A DNA stretch of 64,000 nt from Rhizodiscina lignyota (GCA_010015805.1 ML978142.1:1-64000); one strand, 5' to 3'. Shown: positions 11,161-23,599, counted from the first letter of the stretch. Translations and numbers: made by a program. Notes: generated by a model not told the origin, from the letters alone.

Positions 11161-12051
11161 ATGATACCATTCTCTCGTTTAATCTCATACATTGCAATTG
11201 TCTACATCTATCATATTCTGTCGTACATTCTAACGAAAGGCCTCCTTGTCACCTTCCAGCACATTAATGGAAACCATCTCGAAACGCTCCTCGCTCTGGC
11301 AATTGCTCTTCGGGCGCTGCTTTTCTACAGCACTTATCACGTCGCCGACGAATACGTTCTCCGCTACCTTCACAACCCCAACGATAATTGTGAGCCACGC
11401 AGCAAGCGTGATCCCCAGGCACTGTGTCATGGCGTTGTTGCAGTCCTGTTTCAACTGCTCTTCTTCGAGCCGTTGCTTCTGTGTAATTTGATTACGGGCC
11501 GAGTCCAGCAATGTGCCTTTGCTCGGGCGGCGGTGCTCGAGGTCCCAGTGGGCTTCACGATCATCGTTTGTACCGAATACATCAAAATGGCGATCAAGGT
11601 TAGCATATTAGGGTTGTGACATCAATAAATATGCACTAATGATATGTTTAGCGAGGATCCATGACTCCGCGCGCTTCGACATCAATTCAACTGCCTCGAG
11701 ACGTTTCTCTGCACTTGCTCGGCCTAATCTTGGGCTTAGCATGGGTAGCAGCCGGCAAGACGCTCTGGGGCTTTCCCACACAGTTATTCTTCCGGAAATT
11801 CAGTATACCGAGGTCGGCCATATTCGCGGCTCTCGTCCAGATCGAGGTGCAATTCAGCATTAGCGTGAGTGACGTTGCATTGCGATGATGCTGTCCTCAT
11901 GTACTAACCCCGGATATAGGCTTTATACTCTGCAGAGCACATGTTGAATAAGCTCACAGCTTCCTTTAAGCAGCAAGACGCCAAGTCCAGATCACGAAAT
12001 AAGAGCAAAGTTCTACGATCCGAAAGACGGTCTCGCGAATCATATTCTTAG
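11161..12051 (+). CDS. Multi-pass membrane protein, 260 aa
   Basis: Three exons, 11161-11598, 11652-11864 and 11920-12051, all joined in phase 0; the introns (53 and 55 nt) have GTTAGC and GTGAGT donors with CTAAT/CTAAC branch sites. The protein has about five or six hydrophobic stretches (ISYIAIVYIYHILSYIL, ETLLALAIALRALLFYSTYH, GVVAVLFQLLFFEPLLLC, VGFTIIVCTEYIKM, and two more in exon 2), then a soluble basic tail rich in Ser and Arg. There is no enzyme signature. The family is not recognised; small integral membrane proteins like this are common and unnamed in filamentous fungi. Confidence 0.75.
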
Positions 12052-12125
12052 CACCCTACGGGCTTATGATCATTACATTACGGCTCATATACATCACGTC
12101 ATATCCAATTTCCTAAATACACCAT

Positions 12126-13360
12126 TTACGGCGGGGTCGTTGGAATCAAAGGCGTCGTAACGGGCGCTGCACTCGACGGGCAGGCACACGGGCCATTATT
12201 GTCCACCGACGAAACCGGAGGAACAGTGCAATGCGCACTGGCTGTCCAATCCTGTGTTGTTGTGGTCTTGATCTCCTTGGGGCTCAATGCCTCCGCACGA
12301 ATCAGCACCGGGATGATGGCACCAGTGTTGAGCGAGAACGGGATGTGGTTGAGCACTTCCAAGATGGAGCCGATCTCACCCGAGTGGCTGGTCACTGAGA
12401 TGTACGTGTTGCAGTCGTGGGTGAAGATATCGTCGAGCACGACGCGACTGCGCACGTCCTCGGATGATTCCGTCTCGGCCGTCACACCATTCCACAGCGG
12501 GTCGTGCTCGTGGAAGCCCTCCTCGATTCTGAACGAAGGGAAGGATTCATGGATAAAGGTCTTATTGCTGCGGCGATCGCAGGTGTGGATACTGATGTTC
12601 TCGCGGAGCAGTTCCTTGATCATGGCGATGAACGGCTTATTCTTTGGTAACGGCAGACCAGTGAATGTCAAGTTTGCTGTTTGAAGGCAACGGAACAGCG
12701 GGCTGGTGTAGAAGCTGCCTGGGGTGGGGATCTTCTGAGCCTCGATTTCGTGCTTCCAGAAGGCGTTGGCCACGAGGGCAGACTGAATACCAGCAGGTGT
12801 GAGATGCGCATCAGCCCAGCTCGCGGTCGAGTTGCCGGTCAGCTCGGCCCAGTAGCACTGGAATAGCTTAGCGTTTACGAATTGTACAATGTGATGGAGC
12901 TAAGGCCTTACGTTCCAAGCGGGCGTGCCAACAAATGTCTGTTCAGCGTTGTGGAAACCCTCGGCGTGACGGCCGAACCAAATGACCTTGTACTCCACGT
13001 TTTTCGGTGATTCTTGGTTCAGACGAAGCACCTCACGCTCAAATCGCTGCCATTGAGTGAGATGCTCGCCTGGACGGCAGGTGTCGTCGGCATCGTACGT
13101 TCGATTGATCAAGCCGAAGTTCACAGCAGTCTATCGCCGACATTGTCAGTCAATGGTTTTCACAATTGGGTCAACAGGTTCTTGCATACATAGTCAAATG
13201 TTGAAGCATTCGTACTCGGGTCATCCTGCAGGAAATACCCAGGCACAGAAGTGTAATTCATGTAGTGGCCGCCATGCACGTACTGTGCATAGTTGGGCCC
13301 TGGGGTTGCTTGCGCACCCACAGCGAGGAGCGCAGCAAGAAGAGTCGCCGCAATTGCCAT
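12126..13360 (-). CDS. Secreted histidine phosphatase (phosphoglycerate mutase-like)
   Basis: Three exons: 13360-13190, 13130-12912 and 12857-12126, all phase 0, giving 373 aa. The start at 13360 gives a clear signal peptide (MAIAATLLAALLAVGAQA). The catalytic RHG-type motif is GRHAEGFHN with R111 and nucleophile H112; the second histidine is in VTSHSGEIG. The protein is therefore a branch-1 histidine phosphatase acting on phosphomonoesters or phosphoanhydrides, probably in the cell wall or vacuole. Several N-glycosylation sequons and a Ser/Thr/Pro-rich tail support secretion. It is related to the fungal PMU1-like group rather than to glycolytic mutase. The substrate cannot be read from the sequence. 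Its 3' end faces the membrane-protein gene only 75 bp away. Confidence 0.88.
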
Positions 13361-14175
13361 GTCTTCAACGTGAATCCAGGAGATCAAAGGCGCTGAGAGT
13401 TTCCATGGCGCGGGGAGCTCTGTAGCTATTTAATACCTGCAGCGATTCTCGACCCAGTAACCGGTAGGATCCAGCGAAATATCGAGTACCTGCAGCATGA
13501 ACACACGTGCTGTCGGCTTCGAGTGATGTCATTGGCTGGGAGCAAGTCGCGTCGGCCAACGAACCACGAACGTGGATGAGAGCTGGTTGGCATCCCACGC
13601 CGAGGGCCAAGTCTTGCAGTACGACCGGGGCGATGGATGCGGAAGGTCGCAAGTTCATACTGTCACTGTCATGAAGTTACGAGTTCGCTGACCGGCCACT
13701 CCGGAGAGTTCGTGTCGGTTAGAGAGATGAGTTGAATAGTTGGGCTTCTGGATGCCCACGTGCATCAGAGTCCACAGTAACGGCTAGGGTCCATTTGAGA
13801 TATGCTGGCCGTTGACATAAAGGATGAACGTTATGGCTCGTTGGAAGCCGGTTTCCGGGAAATGTTGCTGAGAGTGACACAGCTTTGTCTCCATGTATAC
13901 ATATTGGGTTCAGTGGTCTTATTAGAGTCCTCTGGCTCTGTGGCTTCGATTTGATCCACGGAGAGTGCTGATCCGCTCATCCCAAACAGGAAATAACCCC
14001 CTTCTGTGCTTCCGCCGCCCTTAGGCTTGTTTGCCCAGGTGCAGACAATCAGCTGATTATAATGATTTTAAGAACTTAATATATACTATAACAGGCTGCT
14101 GTAGATGAAGAAAAGAGAACCAGACGAGAAGCCAACTTTGGCCTGAACCGAGGACTCATGTATCGGCGTCTCCAG
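13361..14175. other. Intergenic region
   Basis: Promoter side of the histidine phosphatase gene and 3' flank of the SDR gene. No supportable open frame or repeat. Confidence 0.5.
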
Positions 14176-15150
14176 TTAGTAGTCCGCACTCTTAGCGATC
14201 TCCTTCGTTGCTTCTAGATTCTTTTGATACTTTTGGATTTGAGCCGTCCATCTGTCCCAGGCACCTTGCCCCAAAACCAGGCGAAGGTGCTCCGTCTTAC
14301 CCTCTGCCATGCCTGTACCGGTAGCAGCTTCGAAAATGCGCGAGGCCGCCTTCTCTGGGCTACCGGGCTGCTTGCCTGCCATGCTTCCAACGTGTTGAGC
14401 GATCTGGTCGCAGATGGTGCCTCTGTACGCCTCGGAGACTGGAATCTGTTGCGCTGCGCCAGAGCCCAGGAAATTTGTTCGGAAGAAGCCTGGCTCAACC
14501 AGCAAAACGCGGATATTCCATGGCGTCACCTCTGCTGATAATGATTCGGAGAGAGCTGTACAGTTGTTAGTATCCCGCCCTTAGAAAGATCTAGAGGTAA
14601 AGTACGAACCTTCTAGCGCCCATTTGGATCCTGAGTAACTGCTCGCAGTGGGAAGCGCAGTGATGCCAGCAATGGAGGAAATGTTCACAATCGTGCCTGC
14701 CTTCCTCTCGCGCATACCGGGCAGCACCGCTTTCATGATTTTCATCGGTCCAAAGAAATTTGTCTCGAAATTTTCTCTGTACTTCTCTTCCGGAATATCT
14801 TCCATGGCGCCGCTGACCATATAGCCAGCATTGTTTACGAGCACGTCGATACCGCCGAACAGCTTTTCAGCATCGGCAATTGATGCTTTGATCTCATCAA
14901 GTGGCGCGTTCACATCGAACTGAACCCATTTGCCGCGACCGCCGTGCCCTGATGTTATCTTGTCGACGAGTTCAGTGTTCTTGGACGGATTTCGAGAGGA
15001 AGCGATGACGTTGTGTCCTTCTGATAGCGCCTTGAGTGCAATCTCGTATCCGAAACCAGAGGAGCAACCTGTGATGAACCAAGTTGGGGCCATTGTTGAC
15101 GATATTCTTGTTGAAGTTGTGAGAGTTCTCCTTGAAAAAGCTGAGAGCAT
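14176..15150 (-). CDS. Short-chain dehydrogenase/reductase, 306 aa
   Basis: Two exons, 15150-14610 and 14555-14176, joined in phase 1 across a 54-nt intron (GTTCGT donor, ACTAAC branch site, ACAG acceptor). Classical SDR motifs are present: TGCSSGFG nucleotide-binding loop (27-34), NNAG (106-109), catalytic Ser near 158 and YSGSK with Y172/K176. The A at the end of the second beta-strand region (ASSRNP) suggests NADP(H). The first 20 residues (MLSAFSRRTLTTSTRISST) are basic and Ser/Thr-rich, like a mitochondrial leader; a second ATG at residue 20 would give a cytosolic form starting MAPTWFITG. The family oxidises or reduces alcohols and ketones; the substrate is unknown. It is the first of three SDR genes in this 10-kb block. 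Confidence 0.9.
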
Positions 15151-15888
15151 GAAAGACAGGAAACCTTATTCTTCATCACTTCTACCACAAAACAATGAAA
15201 ATATATACTCGATGGCAGCCCGCCACGACCTACCTCTTTTGCGACCGTCGGTTAAAGGCCTCAATTGACGCCACTGAAGCAAGACAGACGGAGATAGTTG
15301 TTAGTGCCGCGAGCATGTATTGCTGAACGTTTGAGACAGGAGGCTGAATGGTAGTGAATGAAGATGCCCCTTGCACGGTGTATGGGAAAATGCCGAGGAA
15401 GACCGTCTGATATTTCGGAATCTACGGTGGAAAATTTTCCGATGTCTACTCGTACGAGATATTTCAGTCGTACTTTATCTTAAATCCGCAAATACATCTT
15501 ATCGCCTTTTCCTGGCGTTCCCATTGCGCTACATATTTCACCTCGTTCCATCAACAGGTGGCTCGTTCGGACGAGCCGCATAATGTCCGTTTACATAGCT
15601 CTTAAGCTAGTTCCTGCTGCAGTTCCCCTTTATGAGACCTAAGTCATCCAGGCGCTTCTGGGCGACGATGTACACAGTGGACGACTTTCGACGGAACTGA
15701 ATCATAAATCTCCTGTCTTGAACATCCGGGATCCGTTCTTTGCACAATAAGTACGTAATTCGGAAATATTTTGATCTTGGAATAGATTTTGTAGAGAATT
15801 GCGATTCCCTCAAACTTTGATTACATCTGCGGAGGCCTTGCTCACCTCCAGCCATTCTCTTCTAAACAAAGCTGACAGGACTTATACT
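15151..15888. other. Intergenic region
   Basis: Promoter of the 306-aa SDR gene and 3' flank of the flavin monooxygenase gene. Open frames here are short and not protein-like. Confidence 0.5.
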
Positions 15889-17801
15889 CTATTTCTTTAC
15901 GAGACCTTCTTCAGTCGCTTTGATCTGCAGCGCAAGGAGCTTCGAATACGAGCGGCACAAAGCGAGATTCCCGCCCATGAACCATAGTTTTGGATGGCCA
16001 GAAGGTCGCCACATCTACAAGTGAACGCTCATCAGTTGAGGTCGCGAGCTTATCGTTTTAAAGGACTTACAGCATTGACTTCTCCTTCTTCGTCCAAATC
16101 CCAGACATCTTTGCAACGATCCGCGATCTTATCTCCCAAAGATTTCCTGAGAGAGGTCCTCATGTTATCGTACCCAGTTGCGAGCACAACGACATCAGCT
16201 TCAAGCTCCCGTCCGTCTGCAAGCACTAAGCTGTTCTCTGTGAAACCTTTGATACCGTCGGGGCTCTGCACGACTTTGATTTTACCGTCGATGATGAGCT
16301 GAGTGGCACCGACATCGATATAGTAACCACCGCCTCGCGTGATGTATTTCCGAAAGATGCCCGAGCCATCGTTGCCAAAGTCGATCTTAAAGCCGACCTT
16401 CTCCAGCCCATCGATATTGGCAAGCTCCGCGGCCTTGATACGCTCGGTCAGGCCAACGTTCAGTGCAAATTGCACCGGGATTGGTAGACTCTGGCCAAAT
16501 ACATCGGCATCCTCAGTTGGTGGACCGTGCTCATCGTAAAGCCCTTTGTGAAGCATGAAGAGGCCGGTACGCGCAGAGATGACATATGTTCCGCTCCGTT
16601 GCAACATCGACACTTCTGCACCGTTCTCGTAGTAGTTCTGAGCGATGTCATGGCCCGAGTTGCCCGTTCCTACGACGACTACTTTCTTGCCGGCAACATT
16701 GTCTCCGAATGTTGCGTCTTTATGTTGACTCCCATGGTAGACTCTGCCTTTGAAAGTGTTTTGACCAGGGAATGAGGGTATCTTCGGTTCGCCGGAATGG
16801 CCAGTACATAGCACGATATGCTGTGGTTTCACGGTTCGAGCTGGACTGCCCTTGCGGCTGATTTCCACGGTCCACGACTGCTTCTCATCGGAGAAGTCTG
16901 CTGACGCGACTGTTGATTTCATCCAAACATTGAGCTCCATGGCAGAGGCATATATCTCGAACCAATCTGCTAATTTGTCTTTCGGAGTGAAGAGCGGCCA
17001 ATTTGACGGGAATGGCATGTATGCCATGTGGGTATACTGAACGGGGTCATGGGTGACGAGCGTTCTGTAACGAAGTCTCCAGTTGTCCCCGATTCGGTCA
17101 TTCCTGTCGATGATCAGGCATGAGAGACCCAATGCCTGGAGTCTGGCTCCCAAATTCAACCCCGACTGGCCGGCACCAATAATGAGCACCGTCGGCTCTT
17201 CGTCTAAGAATTCAATAGCACGTTGGCGTCTTTCATACCAGTTCCCCTCGATGGCACCGCCTTTGAGCGAGTTATTTCCTCCGTGCGGTCGCAGATCACC
17301 GATTTTCTCAGGATGGCCATCCAGCTCCTGGAGCGATGTGTGAAGCATGTGTGCTTTCCAGGTATCATTGGGAACGGAGACGAGGCGGGCCATTCCTTTC
17401 CCCGATCCTACCGCAGTCTTGAATGAGAACATGAACTCAATCCAGTCTAGACCATCGATTGGTGTCTTCTTGCTGGGCGCAAATTGGCCAGACTCTTGAA
17501 TCTTGAGATCTTGAAGTCCAACTTGAGATAGAATTGGGCTGAGAAACTCTGAGATATTTTTCAATCCACGCAGAGTGCGAAAGTCCCAAGACAGAGCGAG
17601 ATGGTCCCGCCACCATCCATCCTCGTGTATGAGTCCTATTACGGAATTTACATCGCCACTAGCTAGGCGTGCTGAGAATTCAGAAAGCCAATCTTGTGCA
17701 ATGTCCTTGGGCGTCGAAAGCTCTTTTACGGAGATTGCAGCCCTGTCTTTTGACAATTGAGGAAGACTAATAGTGTGTAGGGCTTCAAGACTAGCTGCCA
17801 T
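15889..17801 (-). CDS. Flavin-containing monooxygenase with N-terminal NTF2-like region
   Basis: Two exons, 17801-16071 and 16014-15889, phase 0, giving 618 aa. The small last exon restores the conserved end WRPSGHPKLWFMGGNLALC, which confirms the splice. Residues 30-160 look like an NTF2/SnoaL-type fold (AQDWLSEFSARLASGD, GWWRDHLALSWDF). Then come the FAD-binding GAGQSG (209-214), the FMO-type FKGRVYHGSQH (350-360) and the NADPH-binding GTGNSG (378-383). Such two-domain proteins are fungal FAD/NADPH monooxygenases of the YUCCA/FMO type, cytosolic or membrane-associated, which hydroxylate or insert oxygen into small carbonyl or amine substrates. The ATG at 17801 is the first in frame. Its position between SDR genes suggests a joint pathway. 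Confidence 0.92.
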
Positions 17802-18472
17802 GATGAAGAATTGAAATCTCAAACAGTTATACAGATACGAAAAAAGACACTTACAGTTTCTATCAAAAGAGAGGTATCAAACATATAAATGTATCATGCT
17901 ATCGGTTGGGTGTCCCCCGAATCCGACGTCGGCCATTGGAGCGCTTGAATATCCTATTTTGAGACAGGGCATGCTCCCCAGGATAAGTTTCCGACGTTTG
18001 TCTAGCTGCTTTTTCTGCCCCACAGAAGGTGCGTGTCAATGGAAGCTGAATGGACGGCGTTGACATGGCCCGCAGTCACGACGACATATGTTTGCGGGAG
18101 CACCTGATGGCGAGCGAGGGAGACGCGATCCACTCCTTGCAAGGCTTTGAATATCAAATTTTGGCATCCTTGTCGATATCGGGCCAAGGATCGCCGTGGA
18201 CACGGACCGCCGATATCAACCCCGTAACCGTGGAAGATTCAAGATCGGGTCCTCGGACCCTCATCCGCTCTGTCTCAAAGATACAATCGGATTCTTCACA
18301 TTAGGAACACGAAGCATCCAATCTCTTAATCAAAGATCGACTTGTCGAACACCACCATTGATGTTGGTGTCGTAAAATCTGCAGTTGAACTATGGACCAT
18401 GCTTCATTGGCTAACGGGATGAGATTTCTAGGAGGAATGAACCAGTCGTTCTCTTCCACCCAGGCAGCATTA
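17802..18472. other. Intergenic region
   Basis: Holds the FMO promoter and the 3' flank of the next SDR gene. An ATG-started frame at 18050-18304 on the plus strand shows no family resemblance. A donor-like GTAAGT lies just upstream of the FMO start on the minus strand, so a 5' UTR intron is possible. Confidence 0.45.
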
Positions 18473-19279
18473 TCAGCGCTCTGTATAGCCACCGTCGACG
18501 ACCATAGCCGAGCCAGTGATGAATGAACTACGTCCTCCGCTCAGAAAGATTACCGCATCAGCCAGCTCCTCCGGCTTCCCAGCCCTTCCCATTGGCGTCC
18601 AAACCTTGGTTCTCTCCTCCATGGCCTTTATAATGAGAGGCGTACTGCGCGTCATTGGGGTGTCAATATAGCCGGGACAAACAGCATTGATGCGTAAACC
18701 TTGCCGAGCATAATCTTCAGAAGCCGTGCGCGTAAGGCCAATGACAGCATGCTTGCTCGCAGTGTAAGCTGTAGATGTGGGAATACCAGTGAGTCCGGCA
18801 ACGGATGCAAAGTTGACGATGGAACCGCGCTGTAGCTCACGGCCATCGATCGCCGACTTGATAGGATCTTGCTTGAGCATCACTTTGGCCGCAGCTCGTA
18901 GCACGTAGAACGTGCCATCAAGGTTGATTTCCAGAACTCGCTTCCAGTCCTTCGTCTCCGCGAAAGCTGCGCCGCCCTCGTGCTTGAAAGCTACGCCTGC
19001 GGCATTGACGACGTAGTCGATTCGTCCGAATGCCTGAACAACATTGTCGATGACTTTGTTGACTTCTGTTTCGTTCGATACATCCAGTTGGTGGGTAACG
19101 ACTTTGAAGTCCTTGTTCTGTGAGAGAGATTCCGCTTCCTTCTTCACGCTTTCCAACGCAGAGGCATTCAAATCCAGCAATGCTACGCCAGCAGCACCGT
19201 CGAACGCAAACTTTTTCGCGCACTCTCTCCCCATCCCAGATGCGCCTCCCGTGATTACCGCGTATCCTGGTACATCCAT
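18473..19279 (-). CDS. Short-chain dehydrogenase/reductase, 268 aa
   Basis: Single exon, complete. Classical SDR of the 250-270-aa type: TGGASGMG (10-17), a DLN acidic pair near 36-38 that favours NAD(H), NAAG (92-95), catalytic S159, YTASK with Y172/K176, and the PGYIDTPM substrate-loop region. The end VVDGGYTER is the usual C-terminus. It resembles fungal NAD-dependent alcohol or 3-ketoacyl-type dehydrogenases. No targeting signal is visible. It is transcribed in the same direction as the flanking SDR and FMO genes. Confidence 0.92.
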   Translation of the reverse strand: MDVPGYAVITGGASGMGRECAKKFAFDGAAGVALLDLNASALESVKKEAESLSQNKDFKVVTHQLDVSNETEVNKVIDNVVQAFGRIDYVVNAAGVAFKHEGGAAFAETKDWKRVLEINLDGTFYVLRAAAKVMLKQDPIKSAIDGRELQRGSIVNFASVAGLTGIPTSTAYTASKHAVIGLTRTASEDYARQGLRINAVCPGYIDTPMTRSTPLIIKAMEERTKVWTPMGRAGKPEELADAVIFLSGGRSSFITGSAMVVDGGYTER

Positions 19280-19905
19280 GGCGTTATAAGTTCTCTACTT
19301 CTATACAGATAATAAAGTCAGTGCGGAGAATCTATCGAGCTGCGCAGCGTGAAATTATAGAATTAAACCCCAGAACAACTTTACAAGAAATACTCTTCCA
19401 ATCCTATTTCTCCACCTTGACAGGCGTGAGGAGATGACGACTTGGGAGGCCCAAGGCGATTCATCCGAGGTTGCACGGTGCTACGTGCCGTTACGCTACA
19501 ACTAGCTTGTAATGCAATAACTGTGATTCCCCGGATCCGGAAAAGAAAGTTAGAATAAATGCTGTTAGTTGGATCCCTCTTAAGACGAATTGATGATCAT
19601 GTGCTAATATGGGAGCACGGCGAGTGGGCTTGTGGGTGGTGTGTTTTCTTGGCCTTGCTTTAATCTACGATTTCATTCTGTCTCTAATAATGGGTTAAAT
19701 ATCTTGGGCAGTAATAACACAAAAGTAGAAAAACTCTAGTTTCGGTTCTCTTTCCTTTGTTTTTGTCAACATGTCGGCCATTATTACCAAGTAGTATCTG
19801 CGAGTCCTCTATCTCTATCAACAACATACACAGTTTGACGGTCCCATACCGCCTCTCTCCTCCATACTCCACAGGAAGCTTCCTTTCCACTTGTATAATG
19901 AAAGC
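19280..19905. other. Intergenic region
   Basis: Promoter of the 268-aa SDR gene and 3' flank of the 288-aa SDR gene. No gene or repeat seen. Confidence 0.5.
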
Positions 19906-20932
19906 TTACCAAGCACAGTGTCCGCCATCTGCTCTTAAATCCATTCCGGTGACGTACGAGCTACCATCCGCAAGAAGGAATACCACAGACGATTGATGCT
20001 CTTCCGCTGTGGACAGTCTTCCCAGCATATTACCGCCTTCCCAGAGATCTTTGAGCTGTAATTGCTCCAGCGTTGGAATTGTCATGGGACCTATGATGTA
20101 TCCGGGGCTAACAGTGTTCACCCTGATCGCCGGATGAATCCCATCATTGCCCCATTCCGCCGCCAGATTCCTCGCCAGTTGGAGTACAGCAGATTTCGAA
20201 GTGTTATATGCCGCAGTATCGACTCCCTGGATCTGTCAATATGTACCGTCTTATATTTCACCAATGTACCAGCGCTACGGGATCTTACTCTATTCACGTT
20301 CGTGCCAGACATGCTCCCAAACATTACGATACTTCCGCTCACCATCTGGCGATGGAATATCCGTGCTGCTGCCGTTGCACAAAGAAATGTTCCAATCACA
20401 TTGACGTCTATGATCTTCCGGAATGCACTGAGTGGATAATCGATAGCCGGACATCTTCCTGAGATGCCCGCCAGAGTCACAAGGCCTCGAATAGGATGCC
20501 TCGCCGCAGTCTCGGCTTTCTCGAAAGCTTTAGCGACGCTGTCTTCATTTGTCACGTCGCACTGTATGTAGACTATTTGGCCTCCTGTGTGCGTTGCAGT
20601 CGCAAGAAGGGGATCTTCGAAATGTCAGAGACTGCACTAGATCATCCTGCGCGTTAGGGAATACAGACTCACTCCATACTTCTGTTTCCGGAGATTCTGA
20701 TAGATCAGCGCTGATGATATCGGCACCTTGCATCAGCAAGGTCTTCGACAAGGAGACGCCCATGGTCCCAAGGCCGCCAGTCACTGCCTTTTCAGCGGCC
20801 GAACGCTTTGCAGGTTCATTCGTACGTACGGATAATAGTCCTGTGATCTAATCCAAAAAGATTATTGTGCTGACGCATTTCGACTTCCTCATCCTGCTGC
20901 ATGTTGAACTGTTCTTCAGACGCTGTACCCAT
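19906..20932 (-). CDS. Short-chain dehydrogenase/reductase, 288 aa, four exons
   Basis: Exons 20932-20830, 20783-20673, 20614-20289 and 20232-19906 join in correct phase across introns of 46, 58 and 56 nt. An acidic, Gln-rich leader of about 30 residues precedes the SDR fold. Motifs: TGGLGTMG (36-43), an SADLSES acidic strand end, CDVTNEDS (90-97), catalytic S172, Y189 and K193, and the PGYIIGPM loop. The usual NNAG is replaced by LAGIS (119-123), a variant also met in sorbose/arabinitol-dehydrogenase-like SDRs, to which the overall layout is closest. The end is DLRADGGHCAW. The second intron could instead use an acceptor 38 nt further on; I prefer the version giving LLATATHTGGQIVYIQCD. Confidence 0.85.
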
Positions 20933-21663
20933 TATGTGACTGTCGTTTTGTCTATTTTGTCGACGTGATTGTTCAATAGCAGGCAGAAAGTTCAGAGGTA
21001 TGATAGCAGTACTGAATCAGCCGACTGAGGTTCTAAGGCTTTTAAATATAACTGGGATGCCAAAGTTGAGATTCTCGCTGCGAGCGCCCATTTATGTGGA
21101 GTGCATTGCAGATCCAGCCCGGGCCGTGTCGACGTCTGCCACTGCATGCCACTTCATCGGACTTGCACACCAAGAACAGCGCACACTACAGCACTACAAC
21201 GAATCGTCGAAAGATTTGAAACGTTTTTCAAGTGAACTACATGGCACTTGATTAAGTTAGCGGATATGACGAGCTGTGGACACGATTGCCATTCTAGGAA
21301 CTGATGTAGTGATTGCCCCGATGACAATTCGTAAGCTGAGTCGTGGTTGCAATCTATAGAACTACGAGGATGTATATCCTCGATAGTTAACATAAGTTAC
21401 AGACGCTAGAGCTGTGTGTTTTAGATAAACGAACTCTGGTATATAATATATCGACCTTTCAGAGATACTCTCGCTAACGTCGGAGAGGAAACCTCGCTTC
21501 TGCTGAACATGTTCAAACTTCATAGGACTCAACTATTTTGTCACCCTCGTGTGAGGCTCGGGTCTACGGGTGCTTGCACGCTTCAGACACGAAGACTGAC
21601 AGGTCCATTGCGAGTCCTGATGGTTATCCAAAGTTGATGCGCAGCATACAAGAAGATCAGCCT
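20933..21663. other. Intergenic region
   Basis: Promoter of the 288-aa SDR gene and 3' flank of the metallo-beta-lactamase-fold gene. The frame at 21000-21251 is not protein-like. Confidence 0.5.
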
Positions 21664-22814
21664 TTATAACTTTTGTCTTCTCGCGAAATCAATGGCTTTC
21701 TGGAAGTCAGCCAAGAACCTCCATCTCCCTTTCTCCTTCCATCCTTTCATCTTCCAATCGTTCGCAGATTGCGGATAAAGGTCTAAGACGTCTAATAAAC
21801 TCCAATCATGCGCCGCAATAACCAAGATATTCTCGTCGCCATCAAATGCTTTTATCTTATCTACCACTTCCCTGGCAGCGGCGAGATCAATTGCAGGAGA
21901 TTTTTCTCCAACCAGGACGAATGGCGTATTGTTTGCATTTCCCTGAGAAGCACAAGGATGAAAGGAATTGAATAACTCGCCAGGGCATGGGTATGGATTC
22001 AGATTTGGAACTTCGATCGAGTTTGGAAGCGGTGCATATTCGTGTGGTCTAAGTTCGGCACAATGATGGTAGGAGTCGCCACCCATGAACAGGAATGTGC
22101 TCGGATTCGTCGAAGTACGCGCCAGCGCGTTGATGTGTCCCACTGCATGACCAGGTGCATCTAGGAAGAAGAAGCTTCCGTCTCCGAAGAAGTCGATTGC
22201 TCTCATGTGGCCGATGGATATGGCAGACGATTCAAAGGACAGCTCAACGACCTCTCGATTGGCGAAAGCTTCTGATCTGAAAGGAGAGTTCTCGTTCTCG
22301 GGATAGCCAGGCCCCAGTTTCGCCTTGATGTCGGGCCCTACTATGAGCTTGGTCGTCGATGGGAAGAGTGATGGACGACCGATGTGGTCCCAGTGAGGAT
22401 GACTGCAAAGCAGTGAGCCGGCGAATAGAGAACAAACAACTGCACATACCTCCAAATGACTGCTTCTATCTCTTCAAGAGGAATTCCGTTGTCCTTAAGA
22501 ATTTCTGATATATTTTGCTTAACATCCACCTGGATACCAGCCCGCTCCCACTTCTTTACATGTTGAGAGACACTCGGGGGCAGATCATTCTTCCAGTCTT
22601 TGGGTGCCCCAAGATCGAACAGAAACTTCCTTTCTTTGCCCTTGGAATCTCTGTGCGTGACGAGAAAAGAGTAGGCCAGGGCATTCATTCGATCAAATCC
22701 TTTAATGACAGGACTCATGAATGCAGCTGGGCGTCCATTGATGATGCGGAATGTCGTGTCGAAGATGCGCACGTTGACTGTCTGATTCGATGGAGGAACA
22801 CTTACTGAAGTCAT
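21664..22814 (-). CDS. Metallo-beta-lactamase-fold hydrolase, 367 aa
   Basis: Two exons, 22814-22450 and 22402-21664, with a GTATGT donor and TTTGCAG acceptor; the junction rebuilds the zinc motif SHPHWDHIG (HxHxDH, about 123-128). Further metal-ligand regions are DAPGHAVGH and AAHDW. The protein belongs to the AHL-lactonase/glyoxalase-II-like branch of the family, which opens lactones or cleaves thioesters and phosphodiesters. In fungi such genes often lie inside secondary-metabolite or detoxification clusters. No signal peptide is seen, so it is probably cytosolic. Neighbouring SDR, FMO and methyltransferase genes fit a pathway with a lactone or thioester step, which is inference. Confidence 0.9.
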
Positions 22815-23599
22815 TATGGAGGACTAAATTAGCTGTTACTTGTGCTCCAAATTAATTTGCGATTATGCAGGATTACATCGCGCACTTCAGTTGAAAGCGA
22901 GAAGCAACTGTAGACTTCGCAAACTGAAAGACGTGGGAATAGAAGAAACCTCGGCTTGTCCCCCTCACTTAGATCGTCACCTGCGCACCAAACGTTATCC
23001 CAAGAAGGGCCAGCAGAGGGGGTCTGGAAGAACACGAGAAGCGGCGAAGAAAGGCAAAACACTGCTCATCTCGAATAGAAGCTCAAACTGACCGTAGTGT
23101 GAATAATGAGCTGACTTGGCTTCAAGTTAGCCTTCTGAAATTGTCGGCCGGCATCAAGAGTCAGATGTGATTGCTGAACACACCTGCTACTTCCAAGTCT
23201 CGCGGCAATTACTGAGATTCCTGACCATCTTGAATCTAAGCTCAATTGGCCGTTCCGGGAATGCTGTTAGCCATCTTAATATTGTGGATGTCACCTCACG
23301 CATAGCATTCGGCGACGGCCACCGTTATTTGGAGGTGGCTTGGCCATGTTAGATGGTTCCAAGTACTAAGGCGATTACTGGGATTCCTGGTTATCTCGAA
23401 GATACTCTCAATCGATTGTCCCATGACGTTGGTTGAGCCTCCTTCGAATGTTGAACCAGTCTTGAAAGCATGTTGCCCCGGTATAATCTACACATACGCC
23501 ATCAAGATGTAGGTTGTTTCGTGGGTCCTTGGATTCTTTATAGCAACTTCCGAGCATAATGAAAGCTACTCGAGCAATTGCGCTTCATCCACCGCAGTC
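22815..23599. promoter_or_regulatory. Divergent promoter region of hydrolase and methyltransferase
   Basis: 785 bp between the hydrolase gene (minus) and the methyltransferase gene (plus). It holds both promoters and no supportable gene. No palindromic operator stood out. Confidence 0.4.

Noticed and set aside
18050-18304. ATG-started plus-strand frame of 84 codons
   Set aside because: No motif, no splice partner and composition unlike the neighbouring genes.
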